Of a stretch of DNA of 6,693 nucleotides, positions 5,164-6,693 are shown piece by piece. The notes below the pieces were generated by a model. The model was not told where the DNA came from and did not search any database. It was given only the letters and a program-made list of their open reading frames with translations. Each line of letters opens with the position of its first letter. Position 1 is the stretch's first letter. Source of the stretch: Promethearchaeum sp. (GTDB lineage: Archaea; Asgardarchaeota; Lokiarchaeia; Sigyniarchaeales; Promethearchaeaceae); contig JAUWPK010000210.1 in assembly GCA_030611625.1 (NCBI GenBank), positions 1-6,693 on the forward strand. Reading direction: 5' to 3'. The translations under genes were made by a program, and so were the position numbers.

Positions 5164-6693
5164 ATGCAAAAAACTAAGAAGAAAAAAATAAAATCATTAC
5201 TTTTTTGTTTCATATTTATTTTGATGACATTTTTTAATATGATGCAAGTCACCAAAGTCCAATCGTTTAATATCTTGGAAAAAAAATATACTTCTCCAAA
5301 AAATAGTGATAATTCTGATAATATATTTAATTTGATTAATTCGGGTTCTTTAACGAGTCAAAAGCAACGGATATTGCATAATATATTAGAACCAAATAAT
5401 TTAAAAATAAATTTAGGGGGGTTCAGTACTAATTTATACCTTCAATGGCAAGATTTTCAATATATTTGCGATTATTGGAGTGCAATGGCTCCTGGCTGGA
5501 TTGATTCAAGATATCAGTATAAATGGTTGAAAGGAAATGGAATAAAACTTAGTGGTACGTTTTTCCCTATGGCATCTAATTCCCCTTTGGAGTTTTATTA
5601 TAATGAATCCTTTAGATCTACTAGATTTGCTCAAATGAATTCGGATTTAGGAGATGTAACTTGGATTGATTTTTTGAGTCGAATTACACTAGGTGATGAA
5701 GTTCCAGCTTCAAGTTTTAATTGGTGTTCATTTTTTTCTCCATCAGATCAATGGCCTTCGGATGTAATAAAGTATAACCAAACATATCATGATGAAACAG
5801 GATTTTGGATGAAAGGTTTGGATGTAATGAATCGAAGTGAATCATTTTGTTTTCAAAATTGGATTGAAAATCGAACAGCTACTGCGATGAATTTATGCTA
5901 TGATTGGTTTAAAAATAAAAATTCAAATTGGGAGGTTGGTTGGAATACAATGGCATGGCCTGGATTAGAACCTTTATTAATTAAATCTGATTGGAGAATT
6001 AGTGGGTGCTATGATACAAGATTTAGAGACATATATTCCCAACTTAGATACTATGATGTTAATTTTCCAAATGATAAATTAATCGGTTTATCATGGGGAA
6101 ATCCTTATTGGGAAGGAGGTAAAGATTTAGTGGGTGATGATTTAGAATCAAATTTTTGGGCAGGATATTTTGCAGGTGCAGATGAATTAATTCAATTTCA
6201 TTATAATTGGTTAAATTGGGATGAACTTTCGATTAAAACATGGGAACGATTGAAAAAATTATATCACACTGCCCGTAGTATGCCTATATGGAATGCATCA
6301 CCTACAATTCTTGAACTATCTGATGAACGAGGGTTACCTAAACCAGAAGCTGCTGGATTAGTTGAATATGATGTCACGACTCAATTAATATTAAATAATA
6401 CCAATTTTGATTTGTCTAAATATCGTGTAATTGTAATAAGAGATCAAATGAATATATGGGATGGGATAGTTGAAAAATTAAATCAATTTGTTAGAACTGG
6501 GGGGTCCATTATATTGGTAGGTCGTTCCTTAGGATGGTTGAATGAATATGGGGAACAAAGAAATAATTTATTTGAATTTGAGCAAGCGGGTGGCGGTTAT
6601 AACATTGCATACGAAGAATACTATTCTCCCTTTACGCTTTCATTTAATGGTACAAACCAATTAGACTTTGAAGAGAGCCCTAGAAATTTGTAA
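5164..6693 (+). CDS. Secreted GH42-like glycosidase-type protein
   Basis: 509 aa; the stop occupies the last three bases of the window. Residues 1-34 form a signal peptide (Lys-rich 4-10, hydrophobic 11-28, likely cleavage near VQS). An Asn/Ser-rich linker follows to about 80. Residues 85-375 look like a TIM-barrel: an aromatic-rich start with LQWQDFQYICDYW, PGWIDSRYQYKWLKGNGIKL, a GDE motif at 177-179 (E179 a candidate acid/base), MAWPGLEP, KLIGLSWGNPYWEGG, and a Trp-rich LIQFHYNWLNWDE. Residues 380-475 resemble the glutamine-amidotransferase-like domain after the barrel in GH42 beta-galactosidases (LSKYRVIVIRDQMN, VEKLNQFVRTGGSIILVGRS). Seven N-x-S/T sequons fit an extracellular glycoprotein. 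Sugar cleavage outside the cell is inference; the nucleophile is not identified, so it could be an inactive sugar-binding relative. No C-terminal anchor is visible, and proteins of this kind often continue further, so the end may be a truncation. Confidence 0.7.
   Translation: MQKTKKKKIKSLLFCFIFILMTFFNMMQVTKVQSFNILEKKYTSPKNSDNSDNIFNLINSGSLTSQKQRILHNILEPNNLKINLGGFSTNLYLQWQDFQYICDYWSAMAPGWIDSRYQYKWLKGNGIKLSGTFFPMASNSPLEFYYNESFRSTRFAQMNSDLGDVTWIDFLSRITLGDEVPASSFNWCSFFSPSDQWPSDVIKYNQTYHDETGFWMKGLDVMNRSESFCFQNWIENRTATAMNLCYDWFKNKNSNWEVGWNTMAWPGLEPLLIKSDWRISGCYDTRFRDIYSQLRYYDVNFPNDKLIGLSWGNPYWEGGKDLVGDDLESNFWAGYFAGADELIQFHYNWLNWDELSIKTWERLKKLYHTARSMPIWNASPTILELSDERGLPKPEAAGLVEYDVTTQLILNNTNFDLSKYRVIVIRDQMNIWDGIVEKLNQFVRTGGSIILVGRSLGWLNEYGEQRNNLFEFEQAGGGYNIAYEEYYSPFTLSFNGTNQLDFEESPRNL

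Overview
The window is AT-rich and gene-sparse. It looks archaeal, and an Asgard (Lokiarchaeia-like) genome would fit, but that assignment is inference. It rests on TATA-like boxes about 26-30 nt before start codons, Shine-Dalgarno motifs (GGTGA, GGAGGGT) used inside an operon, the style of a secreted Asn-rich protein, and HerA/FtsK-type ATPase remnants. No rRNA, tRNA, CRISPR array, transposase or integrase was seen.

Layout. (1) Bases 1-1371, minus strand: a tight three-gene operon. Two distantly paralogous proteins, each with a small N-terminal domain and a winged-helix-like C-terminus, are followed by a HEPN-like protein carrying an R-x6-H motif that runs off the left edge. Gaps are 4 and 7 nt, each with its own Shine-Dalgarno. 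This is the best candidate for an undescribed (defence- or stress-type) system. (2) Bases 1372-1751: very AT-rich, no confident gene. (3) Bases 1752-3888: a duplicated, GC-richer module. Each copy holds the C-terminal half of a HerA-like ATPase on the minus strand, abutting on the plus strand the promoter and start of a small P-loop kinase. In copy 1 the kinase is cut to 31 codons; in copy 2 it is complete (186 aa) and resembles a family common in bacteria. A small Gln-rich ORF (2370-2522) and a bidirectional hairpin/T-tract terminator lie between the copies. (4) Bases 3889-5046: gene decay. A plus-strand frame with two in-frame stops (about 3933-4394) is followed by the C-terminal half of an MFS transporter on the minus strand. 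(5) Bases 5164-6693: an intact gene for a secreted protein with a GH42-like layout (signal peptide, probable TIM-barrel, glutamine-amidotransferase-like domain), ending at the right edge of the window.

How the parts relate. The operon at the left is the only set of genes that clearly works together. The middle looks like a landing site where a kinase/HerA segment was acquired, duplicated and then eroded. The secreted protein has its own promoter and is probably independent of the rest.
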